DNA of 64,000 bases from Methanolapillus ohkumae (GTDB lineage: Archaea > Halobacteriota > Methanosarcinia > Methanosarcinales > Methanosarcinaceae), in contig NZ_CP131061.1 in NCBI RefSeq assembly GCF_032594355.1, positions 186,001-250,000 on the forward strand. Reading direction: 5' to 3'. Under the pieces are notes generated by a model. That model searched no databases. It was not told the origin of the DNA and was given only the letters and a program-made list of their open reading frames with translations. Each line of letters starts with the position of its first letter. Positions within the stretch are counted from its first letter, which is position 1. The translations under genes and the position numbers were made by a program. Of this stretch, positions 10,201-18,776 are shown in pieces.

Positions 10201-12398
10201 GTTGGCTGTTGTGTAATTGCAACGCCTTCTTCCGGATTCAGATATACGGTTAATATGACCGGATCCGAACTCACGGCAATATTTGCATCTCCAGAGACGG
10301 TCGTAACGGAAACGGCATAGGTGAATGTTCCGACGGCATCCAACGGCGCATTATACATGTTGCTGTTGGTGCCAACCGGTGTTAAAACAGGGGTTGTCGG
10401 GTCGGTATTGTCAACCAAATACCATTGATAGGTGACAGTTGCACCAGCCGGAAGTGTTGTGTCTTGAACAACATTGGCCGTGAATATAAAAGTTCCTCCA
10501 ATGGCAGCGTGTTCATTACTGGAAGTTGGAGAAACCGTTACCGTCGGTTTATTGTAAACCGTCAGCGAAATTTCGCTTGATTTCGATGTTGTGAAATCTC
10601 CATTCGAAAGTGTTGTCGTCATGACCACATAATATTCATTCGCCCCGGGGGCGGTCGGAACAAGGGTATCGGTTTCTCCAACCGTTCCAAGAGAGATGTC
10701 ATCTCCTCCGCTTGAATTCACTTGGAACAATTCAAAAGCGGTCGTTGTTCCCGCAGCCGTCGGAACGTTTCCGGGTGTGACCGTCACGCCGATTTCTTGT
10801 TCGGCAAAGGCGGAAGTTTTGTTCAAGTCCAAAGTGACGGTTGGTTTTGAATAAACCTTTAAATTAAACGGTTTTGAAGTATCGCTCTTTAGTTTTGTGC
10901 CGGTTCCAACGCTGGCCGTAACGGTATAATTTCCTGCATGATTTGTTGTATCAGCATCTAAAATGACATATTGATATGAATTTTCGCCAACGGGTGAGCT
11001 TTCCAATTTCCAGTTATATGTTATTTCGGCAATATTTCCGTTTCCAACGGACAACGTTGTCGGTTTTCCTTCAAAGACAGGATTTGGATTTGCTGCGGGT
11101 TGGTCAAGGACAATGAGTTCAATGAAGATGGAATCTGAACAACATCTATGACCATTTTCAATTCCAAAAATTTTGAATTCGTAGGTTCCACCATTTGCGG
11201 TGCCAGACGTTCTTATAAGTGTACTTGTCGTTTCACCGGAAATCTGGCTGCCGCCAAACCACCATTCCATCTCATAAGATTCAATCGGCGAAGCTACCTC
11301 TTTAACATTCACCGTCATAGAAACATCGTTACTGCCCAAAAATACAACATATTTTTCCGGCGTTTGATCTTCATCAATAAGGTCGGCCGAATAAACAGTC
11401 AAATAAAATGGTTTTGAAGTAATTTCTTGACCGTTGTAAGTCATTGTCAATGTGTATGTGCCGCTTTTGTCAACGGTGACATTATCTTGATCGATATAAT
11501 ATGTATTCGAAGTACTTGTATAAACAGGACTCATTTCCCCGGCTTTATTCCATTTATAATTTGTACCTTCTGTAGGTCCGGTAAAGCTAACACTCTCTGT
11601 CTGTTCAAAAACATTTGACGGAACTACCGTTGGCGTTGGGAAAACGGTGAGTTCTACCGGAGCGGATTCGGCATAATTGTTGAGAGATGCCGGACCGGCA
11701 CTGGTTTTCACTTTGTAAAAATGGCCATTATCCGCCAATGTTACCTGCGGGGAATATGTAGAAGTTTCTCCTCCTTGTTGCGTATGGACTAACGAGAAAG
11801 TATTGCCTGTCGTATCATTCGATCGGTACCATTCATATTTCATGTCATCCGGGGCGGTTGTTGTAAATGACGGGTCGGTTGTTTCAACAAAAACGGCGGT
11901 ACTTTGCAGTTCAGAAACCATTGCTCTGTTGTAAACATTTAATGTTGCAGTGTTTGAGTATAATTCATTTTCTCCAACACATACCCGAAATTGATAACCG
12001 TTCAAATTCATCGTAGATTGAAATTTTAAAGTTGATGTTCCGTTTTGTGCAAACATACCTGAAGGGGTTACGGTTGTTATTTTAACTGTAACATTATTAT
12101 TGTCCAATCCCTTAACATTGAATGAAACGTCGGTCCCGTTATAAAGTTTATTCGCATTAATTTTAGTCCACGAACCGGATGGTTTTTTATATTCCCATGA
12201 AAATCCAGTATCATCCACCCACCAGAATGCGGGTTTTCCTTTAAATGTTAGGGTTGCTTCATCTCCGGTTAAGTATGAATATGTCCCATTCAAATTTGTT
12301 TGAATGCTTGCCGCCATCGCCGTTCCCGGCACCATCGCAAACAACAACAAAAGTGTTAAAAAAACGATCCCTATTTTTTTGTAAACTTTTCCATTCAT
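7221..12398 (-). CDS. Giant Ig-repeat surface protein, 1725 residues
   Basis: Exported protein with a signal peptide (residues 1-29, ending AMA) and an N-terminal domain homologous to that of the 633-residue neighbour. A chain of diverged Ig-like modules follows to about residue 810. Then come roughly ten modules of about 91 residues beginning with VSITKHPADV or VLITQQPADV and containing TYQWQKQNG and EGTYRVIITG. Six consecutive modules are almost identical. The tail is a Gly/Ser/Asn-rich linker, an acidic Pro segment, a transmembrane helix rich in Leu and Trp, and a KKKQKEGEE cytoplasmic end. It is probably an adhesin or cell-surface stalk. A TATA-like stretch at about 12433-12446 and TGAGGTGGAATA before the ATG support the start. 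The identical modules invite length variation by recombination. Confidence 0.85.
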   Translation of the reverse strand: MNGKVYKKIGIVFLTLLLLFAMVPGTAMAASIQTNLNGTYSYLTGDEATLTFKGKPAFWWVDDTGFSWEYKKPSGSWTKINANKLYNGTDVSFNVKGLDNNNVTVKITTVTPSGMFAQNGTSTLKFQSTMNLNGYQFRVCVGENELYSNTATLNVYNRAMVSELQSTAVFVETTDPSFTTTAPDDMKYEWYRSNDTTGNTFSLVHTQQGGETSTYSPQVTLADNGHFYKVKTSAGPASLNNYAESAPVELTVFPTPTVVPSNVFEQTESVSFTGPTEGTNYKWNKAGEMSPVYTSTSNTYYIDQDNVTVDKSGTYTLTMTYNGQEITSKPFYLTVYSADLIDEDQTPEKYVVFLGSNDVSMTVNVKEVASPIESYEMEWWFGGSQISGETTSTLIRTSGTANGGTYEFKIFGIENGHRCCSDSIFIELIVLDQPAANPNPVFEGKPTTLSVGNGNIAEITYNWKLESSPVGENSYQYVILDADTTNHAGNYTVTASVGTGTKLKSDTSKPFNLKVYSKPTVTLDLNKTSAFAEQEIGVTVTPGNVPTAAGTTTAFELFQVNSSGGDDISLGTVGETDTLVPTAPGANEYYVVMTTTLSNGDFTTSKSSEISLTVYNKPTVTVSPTSSNEHAAIGGTFIFTANVVQDTTLPAGATVTYQWYLVDNTDPTTPVLTPVGTNSNMYNAPLDAVGTFTYAVSVTTVSGDANIAVSSDPVILTVYLNPEEGVAITQQPTDVTVAVGNNAELTVVATGAVSYQWQKYNTATTAWDDVGINSSIFPITGAVDDDDDGTYRVVVTGIYGETVTSNEATVSVIDDPATVSITKHPADVIVAVGNNAELTVVATNANTYQWQKQNGAIWEDVGTNASIFSITNAVEDNEGTYRVIITGTAGDTAISDEADVTVNAADATTVLITQQPADVIVAVGNNAELTVVATNANTYQWQKQNGAIWEDVGTNASIFSITNAVEDNEGTYRVIITGTAGDTAISDEADVTVNAADATTVLITQQPADVIVAVGNNAELTVVATNANTYQWQKQNGAIWEDVGTNASIFSITNAVEDNEGTYRVIITGTAGDTAISDEADVTVNAADATTVLITQQPADVIVAVGNNAELTVVATNANTYQWQKQNGAIWEDVGTNASIFSITNAVEDNEGTYRVIITGTAGDTAISDEADVTVNAADATTVLITQQPADVIVAVGNNAELTVVATNANTYQWQKQNGAIWEDVGTNASIFSITNAVEDNEGTYRVIITGTAGDTAISDEADVTVNAADATTVLITQQPADVIVAVGNNAELTVVATNANTYQWQKQNGAIWEDVGTNASIFSITSAVEDNEGTYRVIITGTGGDTAISNSAAVSVIDVGPATVSITKHPADVTVAVGNNAELTVVATNAAAYQWQKQNGAIWENVTGETNPTLSFASAQLTDAGTYRVTITGTGGDTAISNSATVSVIDVGPATVSITKHPADVTVAVGNNAELTVVAENAVSYKWQKQNGAIWEDVTGETNPTLSFASAQLTDAGTYRVIVTGTETDTAISNNATVTVISANPETTISITGPDDVTVTIGNNAQLSVIATNAAAYQWQKKNGTVWDNIGTDSSSLPITSASADDAGIYRVIVTGSVNANEMAISREATVTVRTGGSSGGSTGEAKIIDTSGQNNNTQNQTNDSSGSQGFEPAEEPPAGDGKSLEEKSTFPWWILLVLLLLIAAGIGYWYFFIWKKKQKEGEE
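8310..9947 (-). repeat. Six tandem near-identical 273-base repeats inside the Ig gene
   Basis: Five units share the same junction sequence at about 8581, 8854, 9127, 9400 and 9673, exactly 273 bases apart, and a sixth differs mainly at its ends. Each encodes 91 residues, one Ig-like module. Differences between units are mostly single silent changes such as TTTTGT/TTTTGC, so the amplification is recent or is homogenised by gene conversion. Diverged units continue on both sides. Confidence 0.92.
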
Positions 12399-13371
12399 TA
12401 TTCCACCTCAATTCACTACAAAAATCTCTTAATTAATATATTTTATAACAAATCCACATCATTCATTTTTTCAACACTCATTATTTCTTTAATCATATAT
12501 AATTTCATCTATATTCTTTTCACAATTAATTATACATTATCTAAAATCATAATTTGATAGATCCTAAAATAATATTATATAATTTATTTATTGACAAAAA
12601 TCAATAAATTCATTTAATGATAACAGTTCCTATTTATCGAATTTTAGAATTAAGGAAAGATTCCTGATTCGAAAATCTTTAAATATAACTTATCACATTG
12701 TCCATCCGTCTTACTTAAGAACCGTTTTTAGGAAAAATCCTAAAACCGTTGTTAATCCGGTGAGAAGTGTAGGAACAACATAAGTGTCAGGGCCAATTCA
12801 ATTCTGAACGCCCGTTTTTCGGTTGCATACAAAATTGCGCTACTGTGCAAGTAGCCGGAAAAACACGAAAATGTTATTGATTTCATTGATTTTTCATGAT
12901 TTTCAATATTTTTCGTTGTCGATGCCGCAGACGGATTAAAAAAGAAAAAGGAATTGAAAAAAAAGTAATTTTTCAATGACGACCAGGATAATTTGCTTAA
13001 ATTTTTGGGTACTCTCTCGCGAAAAAGGCCGAAAAATTTTCAAACTATTTTTCAAGTTATTGAAATTCGTACATATTTTTTCAGGAAAACTTTATTGGTT
13101 GCCATCGCTATTTGCATTTTGGCACATACAATGCACATATAATATAAGGGCATAAATATTTCGGGCCTATCCTCTTTCGTATGATTCCCGTTTTATGTTT
13201 TGTTTTTTATGTTTTATGTTTGTGTTTTTTGTGTCTTTTCAAAAATGCGGCGGTTGAGCCGGTTTGGTTTTGCTTTTGCTTTTTAATCGTGTCGCTTTAA
13301 TCGCTTTTTTGACCTTGTTGTTTTTGCTCCCGTGATTTTAAGATAAAAATCAAACCAAAAGGAGTCAAAAA
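12399..13371. other. Divergent promoter region of 973 bases with a possible structured RNA
   Basis: No convincing protein gene. The left part carries the promoter of the minus-strand Ig gene. At 12679-12690 a plus-strand TATA-like TTTAAATATAA is followed by less AT-rich sequence at 12712-12860. That stretch contains a perfect 8-bp hairpin (TTTTAGGA / TCCTAAAA, 12726-12745). It could be a small RNA gene, but I recognise no family. A second TATA element for the ribosomal operon lies at 13135. Confidence 0.5.
13135..13146 (+). promoter_or_regulatory. TATA box of the ribosomal protein operon
   Basis: ACATATAATATA is the best archaeal TATA-like element upstream of rpl3. Transcription would begin near 13170, giving a leader of about 200 bases before the AAAAGGAGTC ribosome-binding site. 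The leader is T-rich and could hold autoregulatory signals; none is recognisable. Confidence 0.5.
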
Positions 13372-14385
13372 ATGTCAAGCATACACAGACCCGACAGGGG
13401 TTCCCGTGCTTTTTCCCCTCGCAAGAGAGCAAAAAGCCACATCCCGAGATTCAGGTCATGGCCGGAAAAAGAAGGCCAGCCCAAATTACAGGCATTTGCA
13501 GGATACAAAGCCGGTATGACTCACGTTATCATGATCGATGATGTAAAAACCAGTCTTACCGCCGGCACGGAAATTTCAGTCCCCGTAACGGTCATTGAAA
13601 CTCCCGCCATCCACGTGGCTGCGATTCGTGCTTATGTCAAGGAAACCGGCGGAGAAGCCGCAGGTGCCGAAGCATGGACCACAAAACTCGCACCCGAACT
13701 CAGCCGCAGATTGCGTGTCCCCAAAGCCGACAAATCCGCAGACAGCCTCGCGAAAATTGAAGAACTGATTTCCAAAGGAGAAGTCACCGACATCCGGGTC
13801 GTCACATACACCACCCCGAAATCGGTTGTCAGCATCCCGAAGAAAGTCCCCGACGTCATGGAAACCGGAATCAGTGGCAAAGACGTCAAAGCCAAATTCG
13901 AATATGCGAAATCCATCCTCGGCGCGGAAATCCGTGTCACCGACGTTTTTAAGAACGGAAACATCATCGACGCTGCCGCCATCACCACCGGAAAAGGAAC
14001 ACAAGGCCCGGTCAAGAGATGGGGAATCGCCAAAATGAAAGGCAAACACTCCCGTCAAGGCAGTTTGAGACAAATCGGTACGCTTGGACCCTGGCACCCT
14101 GACCACGTGATGTGGCAGACCCCGCAGATGGGACAAGTCGGATACCACCAAAGAACCGAATACAACAAACGCATTTTAAAAATCGGAACCAACGGAGTAG
14201 ATGTTACTCCGGCCGGCGGTTTTATTAACTACGGTTTGGTCAGCGGCGAATACATCCTTGTCAAAGGAAGCGTCCCCGGCCCCTCCAAAAGATTGATCCG
14301 CTTCAGAGACCCGGTCCGATTCCACAAGGCTCAGCCCGGAGAACCACAGATTCTCCACGTCAGCGTGCAGTCTCAACAAGGGTGA
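13372..14385 (+). CDS. rpl3: 50S ribosomal protein L3 (uL3)
   Basis: First gene of the archaeal S10/spc-type ribosomal cluster. The 337-residue length is typical of archaeal L3. The basic N-terminus with HRPDRGSRAFSPRKRA and the central KGTQGPVKRWG and KGKHSRQGSLRQIG loops, which reach toward the peptidyl-transferase centre, are present. GGAGTC precedes the ATG. Its TGA overlaps the upstream GTG option of rpl4, so the two are translationally coupled. Confidence 0.97.
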   Translation: MSSIHRPDRGSRAFSPRKRAKSHIPRFRSWPEKEGQPKLQAFAGYKAGMTHVIMIDDVKTSLTAGTEISVPVTVIETPAIHVAAIRAYVKETGGEAAGAEAWTTKLAPELSRRLRVPKADKSADSLAKIEELISKGEVTDIRVVTYTTPKSVVSIPKKVPDVMETGISGKDVKAKFEYAKSILGAEIRVTDVFKNGNIIDAAAITTGKGTQGPVKRWGIAKMKGKHSRQGSLRQIGTLGPWHPDHVMWQTPQMGQVGYHQRTEYNKRILKIGTNGVDVTPAGGFINYGLVSGEYILVKGSVPGPSKRLIRFRDPVRFHKAQPGEPQILHVSVQSQQG

Positions 14386-14390
14386 TATCC

Positions 14391-15164
14391 ATGGTCACAG
14401 CAAAAATTTTAGATTTATCCGGTCAATCCGTTGGGGAAATTGAACTCCCGTCCGTCTTTTTTGAAGACTACCGGCCTGACCTCATTAAAAAAGCCGTTTT
14501 GGCCGCCCAAGCCAACAGAAGACACCCGTACGGACCGACGCTTTACGCCGGTATGCAAACCTCCGCGACAGGCTGGGGTTCCGGACGCGGCGCATCCCAC
14601 GTCCCAAGAATCGTAAACGGCTCCCGCGCAGCCAGAATTCCGCACGCGAAAGGCGGACGCGAGGCACACCCGCCAAAGCCGGAAACCGATTACTCCGAAA
14701 AAGTGAACAAAAAAGAAAGACGCTTGGCGATCCGCTCAGCGATTGCAGCGACTTGCAGCGAAGATTTGGTCATCACACGCGGACACATTTTCATGACGGA
14801 AGAGCTTCCGATCGTTGCCGACAACGCCTTTGAAAGCTTGTCCAAAACCAAAGATGTCATCTCCTTCTTTGAATCCATCGGCGTTTACGAAGATGTCATG
14901 CGCGCCAAACTCGGACGCAACATCCGGGCCGGCCGCGGAAAAATGCGCGGACGCAAATACAAGAACAGAAAAAGTCTCTTGGTCGTCACCGGTGACAATG
15001 CCGCCGTTTCCTTGGCCGCAAGAAACCTTTCCGGTGTGGACATCGCAACCGTTTCCGAACTCAACGCCGAACTCTTGGCCCCCGGAACACATGCCGGACG
15101 CTTAACCGTTTGGACAAAATCCGCGATTGAGAAACTTGCCGAAAAAGAAGGTGTTATGGAATGA
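14391..15164 (+). CDS. rpl4: 50S ribosomal protein L4 (uL4)
   Basis: The 257-residue archaeal L4. The long internal loop that lines the exit tunnel is recognisable from GWGSGRGASHVPR and KAGKMRG-like basic motifs (RNIRAGRGKMRGRKYK). An in-frame GTG at 14382 overlaps the rpl3 stop, but ATG 14391 lies at the usual distance from GGTGAT and was chosen. The gene overlaps rpl23 by the ATGATG at its end. Confidence 0.96.
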   Translation: MVTAKILDLSGQSVGEIELPSVFFEDYRPDLIKKAVLAAQANRRHPYGPTLYAGMQTSATGWGSGRGASHVPRIVNGSRAARIPHAKGGREAHPPKPETDYSEKVNKKERRLAIRSAIAATCSEDLVITRGHIFMTEELPIVADNAFESLSKTKDVISFFESIGVYEDVMRAKLGRNIRAGRGKMRGRKYKNRKSLLVVTGDNAAVSLAARNLSGVDIATVSELNAELLAPGTHAGRLTVWTKSAIEKLAEKEGVME

Positions 15165-15409
15165 TGTCGGTTCAGTATCCGTTCATTACAGAAAAGGCCA
15201 TGCTTCACATGGAAGACAGCAAACTCCAAGTCATCGTTGATTTTAGAGCCAACAAGCACCAAATCAAAAGAGACATTGAGGAACTTTACGGTTTTAAAGT
15301 ATCCAATGTCAGAACAATGACCACCATGAAGGGGCAGAAAAAAGCAATTATTACATTCGAGAAGTCTGAAGCCGCGAACGAAATCGCAACCAGACTCGGA
15401 CTCGCATAA
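15161..15409 (+). CDS. rpl23: 50S ribosomal protein L23 (uL23)
   Basis: An 82-residue protein at the tunnel exit, a docking site for SRP and nascent-chain factors. The FITEKAM and VSNVRTM segments and the final KKAIITFEKSEAANEIATR match the family. Two ATGs are adjacent (15161 and 15164) and the true start may be either. It is coupled to rpl4 by a four-base overlap and ends ten bases before rpl2. Confidence 0.95.
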   Translation: MMSVQYPFITEKAMLHMEDSKLQVIVDFRANKHQIKRDIEELYGFKVSNVRTMTTMKGQKKAIITFEKSEAANEIATRLGLA

Positions 15410-15419
15410 GGTGGTAATC

Positions 15420-16136
15420 ATGGGTAAACGAATTATCGCACAAAGAAGAGGTAAAGGAAGCCCGACTTTCACCGCCCCTTCCCACAAATTTAAAGCAGAA
15501 CTCATGCATCCGGTTGTGGCCGCAGGCGCAACCCTCAAAGGAACAGTCATCGACGTTGAACACGACACCGCACGGGCCGCACCGATTATCAAAGTTTTCT
15601 TTGACAACGGCAAACCCCAATTGATTATCGCAACCGAAGGCATCGCCGTCGGCCAAGTGGTCGAATGCGGACCTGAAGCCGAAATCAAAGCCGGCAACAT
15701 CCTCCCGGTCGGAAAAATTCCGGAAGGTATTTTGGTGTGCAACATCGAAGGAAAACCCAACGACGGCGGCAAATTCACCCGGTCTTCCGGAACATACGCA
15801 ACCGTTGTGGCGCACGAGGACACAAGAACCTCCGTTCAAATGCCGTCCGGGCAATTGAAATGGTTCCACCCCGATTGCCGCGCCACGGTCGGCGTCGTCG
15901 CAGGCGGCGGACGTGTTGAAAAACCGTTCCTTAAAGCCGGAAAAGTTTTCCACAAAATGAAGGTTCGTGCCAAGAGATTCCCGCGTGTTCGAGGAGTCGC
16001 CATGAACCCAAGAGACCACCCATTCGGTGGCGGTAACAGACAGCATCCGTGCCGCTCTACAACTGTCAGTAGAAACGCACCGCCCGGCGCGAAAGTCGGC
16101 CATATCGCCGCACGCAGAACCGGAAGGAAACGTTAA
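15420..16136 (+). CDS. rpl2: 50S ribosomal protein L2 (uL2)
   Basis: A 238-residue protein of the subunit interface and peptidyl-transferase region. The conserved C-terminal GVAMNPRDHPFGGGNRQHP motif, with the His essential for activity in the family, is visible at about residue 190. ATG 15420 follows AAGGTGGT; an in-frame GTG nine bases earlier is inside that ribosome-binding site and was rejected as start. Confidence 0.97.
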   Translation: MGKRIIAQRRGKGSPTFTAPSHKFKAELMHPVVAAGATLKGTVIDVEHDTARAAPIIKVFFDNGKPQLIIATEGIAVGQVVECGPEAEIKAGNILPVGKIPEGILVCNIEGKPNDGGKFTRSSGTYATVVAHEDTRTSVQMPSGQLKWFHPDCRATVGVVAGGGRVEKPFLKAGKVFHKMKVRAKRFPRVRGVAMNPRDHPFGGGNRQHPCRSTTVSRNAPPGAKVGHIAARRTGRKR

Positions 16137-16149
16137 GGGGTGATTCAAA

Positions 16150-16566
16150 ATGGCAGCAAAGAAAACAGGTTCATCAAGATTACCAAAACGCAAGGGTGAG
16201 TTCACCTACCGCGGAAAAACCATTGCGGAACTTCAAGATTTAAGCATCGAAGAATTCGCGCAGCTCCTTCCGTCCCGGGAGAGAAGATCGATTGTCAGAG
16301 GATTAACCGAAGTCCAAAAGAAAGCCCTTGCGGACATGCGGGCCGGAAAAGAAGTCAGAACCCACACACGGACTATGATTATCTTGCCGGAAATGGTTGG
16401 AAAAACAGTGTCCGTCTACGACGGTAAGAAGTTTATCGCTGTTGAAATCCAGCCGGAAATGGTCGCTCACCGCTTTGGTGAATTCGCGCCAACACGCGGA
16501 CGTGTCAGCCACGGAAGCGCCGGTGTCGGAGCAACCCGTTCCAGTAAATTCGTTCCGTTGAAGTGA
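16150..16566 (+). CDS. rps19: 30S ribosomal protein S19 (uS19)
   Basis: A 138-residue head protein contacting S13 and the A-site finger. It carries the archaeal N-terminal extension with EFTYRGKT and the conserved core LPEMVGKTVSVYDGKKFI and HRFGEFAPTRGRVSHG. AGGGGTGATTC precedes the ATG. It is followed by rpl22 after ten bases. Confidence 0.96.
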   Translation: MAAKKTGSSRLPKRKGEFTYRGKTIAELQDLSIEEFAQLLPSRERRSIVRGLTEVQKKALADMRAGKEVRTHTRTMIILPEMVGKTVSVYDGKKFIAVEIQPEMVAHRFGEFAPTRGRVSHGSAGVGATRSSKFVPLK

Positions 16567-16576
16567 GGCAGATAAC

Positions 16577-17032
16577 ATGGGAAGACTTAATTACTCAACA
16601 GTCGCCATTCCGGAGAATAGCTCCAAAGCAATGGCTTCCGAACTTCACATCTCTTTTAAAAAGACACGTGAAATTTGCCATCACATTCAGGGAATGAAAG
16701 TTCCGCAAGCACGCGCGTTACTCGAAAACGTCGTTCTTCAAAAGCAAGCGATTCCGTTTAAGAGATTCGTGGAAGGCGCCGGTCACAAAAGAGGACCGAT
16801 GGCCGCCGGACGCTATCCGGTCAACGCGTCAATTGAAATGCTCAAGCTCCTCAAAAACGCTGAAAGCAATGCCGAATACAAAGGCTTGGAGCCGGCACGC
16901 ATGTACATTTCAACCGCTCTTGCCAACCGTGGAAGAACCATTCGAGGTTATTTCCCGCGCGCACGCGGACGTGCGTCCCCGAAAAACACGGAAACGGTGA
17001 ACATCGAATTGATTTTAAGCGAGGTGCAATAA
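16577..17032 (+). CDS. rpl22: 50S ribosomal protein L22 (uL22)
   Basis: A 151-residue tunnel-lining protein of archaeal type. It carries the RALLENV and KQAIPFKRF segments and the C-terminal beta-hairpin around GRTIRGYFPRARGRASP, whose tip narrows the exit tunnel. The TAA overlaps the first base of the rps3 ATG, indicating coupled translation. Confidence 0.96.
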   Translation: MGRLNYSTVAIPENSSKAMASELHISFKKTREICHHIQGMKVPQARALLENVVLQKQAIPFKRFVEGAGHKRGPMAAGRYPVNASIEMLKLLKNAESNAEYKGLEPARMYISTALANRGRTIRGYFPRARGRASPKNTETVNIELILSEVQ

Positions 17033-17925
17033 TGACAGTCGAGAAAAAATTCGTCAAAGACGGATATGTAAAAGCCTCCATGGATGAGCATTTCGCGAAA
17101 CAACTCGGACGTTCCGGTTACGGCGGAATGAATATCAGCCGGACGCCTATTGGAACCCAAATCACGATTTACTCCGAAAAACCGGGAATGGTTATCGGAA
17201 AAGCCGGAAAAGTGATTCGCAAATTGACACAGGATGTCACCGACATGTATGGAATCGACAACCCGCAAATTGACGCTCAGGAAATTAAAAAGACCGAGCT
17301 CAACGCGCAAATCATGGCGAACCGCTTGGCTTCGTCCATTGAACGCGGCTGGTACTTCAGAAAAGCCGGAACCAACACCATCCGGGCCGTTATGGCCGCC
17401 GGTGCGCTCGGCTGCGAAGTGGTCATCTCCGGAAAATTAACCGGTGCCCGCGCCAGAACCGAAAAGTTCGTTGACGGATATGTGAAACACTCCGGCCACC
17501 CGGCCGAGCAGATTGTCCACACCGGCTACGCCGTTGCCATCAAAAAGCTTGGAACACTTGGCTGTAAAGTGAAAATCGTTCAACCGGGCGCTGTCCTTCC
17601 GGACGCGTTTAAGATTGTTGAAGGATTGCCGGTCGAAGTCAAGGAAAAAGAGCCGGTTGCTCAAAAAACCAAAACCGTCGTTGAAGAAAACGTGATTGTC
17701 ATTGAAAAAGAAGTGAAGGTCACGGAAGATGAAAACAGTGTTGTTGTCGAATCGGTTGAAACCATGGTGACCGCAACAGTCACCGACGAATCCGACGAAA
17801 TCATTGTCGAAGACTCCGACATCAACGAAGTCCGGCGCATTGTCAGCGATGTTTGGCAACACAAACACGACGGCATTTCCGGATGGCACCCGATGGCTCG
17901 CGTTCACAAGGAGGCGAAGAAGTAA
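17032..17925 (+). CDS. rps3: 30S ribosomal protein S3 (uS3) with long acidic C-terminal extension
   Basis: Head protein at the mRNA entry. The KH domain is visible (PGMVIGKAGKVIRKL), followed by the C-terminal domain with GYAVAIKKLGTLGCKV. The protein is 297 residues, well over the roughly 210 of short archaeal S3. Residues about 205-265 are Val/Glu/Asp-rich and low-complexity. The extreme end returns to a conserved-looking basic segment with WQHKHDGISGWHPMARVH. The role of the acidic linker is not known to me. The stop overlaps the rpl29 start. Confidence 0.95.
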   Translation: MTVEKKFVKDGYVKASMDEHFAKQLGRSGYGGMNISRTPIGTQITIYSEKPGMVIGKAGKVIRKLTQDVTDMYGIDNPQIDAQEIKKTELNAQIMANRLASSIERGWYFRKAGTNTIRAVMAAGALGCEVVISGKLTGARARTEKFVDGYVKHSGHPAEQIVHTGYAVAIKKLGTLGCKVKIVQPGAVLPDAFKIVEGLPVEVKEKEPVAQKTKTVVEENVIVIEKEVKVTEDENSVVVESVETMVTATVTDESDEIIVEDSDINEVRRIVSDVWQHKHDGISGWHPMARVHKEAKK

Positions 17926-18128
17926 TGGCAATTTTAAGATCCGGCGACATTCGCAAAATGTCCCCGATAGAAAGAATTGATGAGATCAAAAAATTAAACA
18001 ATGAACTCATTCGCGAACGCGCGTTGACCTCGGCCGGAGGCGCCCCCGAAAACCCGGGACGTATCGGCGAAATTACCCGGACCATCGCACGCATCAAGAC
18101 AATTCAAACCGAGATGAAAGATAACTAA
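17925..18128 (+). CDS. rpl29: 50S ribosomal protein L29 (uL29)
   Basis: A 67-residue protein near the tunnel exit. The ATG shares its first base with the rps3 stop and GGAGGCGAAG lies just before. The family features RKMSPIERIDEI and the alpha-helical RIKTIQTEMK end are present. It precedes rnp1 by two bases. Confidence 0.93.
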   Translation: MAILRSGDIRKMSPIERIDEIKKLNNELIRERALTSAGGAPENPGRIGEITRTIARIKTIQTEMKDN

Positions 18129-18130
18129 AC

Positions 18131-18433
18131 ATGACTGAAATTGAGATCACACCGGACACCTTGCCTTTTCATGAACTGATCGGGCTTTCTGTCTTGGTGG
18201 AAAGTTCTTGCGACCCGACAATGACAGGTCTTTTCGGAATCATCCTCGATGAATCCCGAAATACATTTCAGATTGAGACCAAACAGGGAATGAAAACGGT
18301 TCCAAAATCCGGATCCGTCTTCGTTTTCACCTGGGTCTCGGAAAATGGCCGCATATCCGCAAAAATTAATGGAAAAACTATGCTCTCACAACCCCAAAAT
18401 CGGATAAAGAACTTAAAGAAATCAAGAAAATGA
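18131..18433 (+). CDS. rnp1: RNase P protein component 1 (Pop4/Rpp29 family)
   Basis: Protein subunit of the archaeal RNase P that trims the 5' leader of pre-tRNA. The 100-residue length and the position between L29 and S17 are the standard archaeal arrangement. The Sm-like beta barrel is seen in HELIGLSVLVESS, GLFGIILDESRNTFQI and a KTVPKSGSVFVF turn. The basic tail follows the barrel. Confidence 0.92.
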   Translation: MTEIEITPDTLPFHELIGLSVLVESSCDPTMTGLFGIILDESRNTFQIETKQGMKTVPKSGSVFVFTWVSENGRISAKINGKTMLSQPQNRIKNLKKSRK

Positions 18434-18443
18434 GGTTAAATTT

Positions 18444-18776
18444 ATGACAAGAGATATTGGAATTGATGTTCCGGAGCCCTCCAAAGAGTGCAATGACGTT
18501 CATTGCCCGTTCCACGGTAAATTATCCGTTCGCGGTCAAATCTTGGTGGGAACCGTTATCAGTGCGAAGATGGACAAATCCGTCGTCATTGAAAGAAGAT
18601 ATGAAAAAATGGTCTCCAAGTACCAAAGATACGAAAAGCGCCGCTCCATTATGCACGTTCACAACCCGCCTTGCATCAACGCAAAAGTCGGGGATGTCGT
18701 GACCGTTGCTGAATGCCGCCCGCTCAGTAAAACGAAGTCCTTCGTTGTGATTCAGTCCGAGGGGGTCCAGAAATGA
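18444..18776 (+). CDS. rps17: 30S ribosomal protein S17 (uS17)
   Basis: A 110-residue archaeal S17. The N-terminal CPFHGKLSVRGQ, the core VGTVISAKMDKSVVIER and the RRSIMHVHNPP loop are family hallmarks. A GAGGT ribosome-binding site precedes the ATG. The TGA overlaps the rpl14 start by four bases. Confidence 0.95.
   Translation: MTRDIGIDVPEPSKECNDVHCPFHGKLSVRGQILVGTVISAKMDKSVVIERRYEKMVSKYQRYEKRRSIMHVHNPPCINAKVGDVVTVAECRPLSKTKSFVVIQSEGVQK

Noticed and set aside
12752..12976. 74-residue minus-strand frame
   Set aside because: Low-complexity Phe-rich start, no ribosome-binding site; the stretch looks more like a promoter or RNA region.
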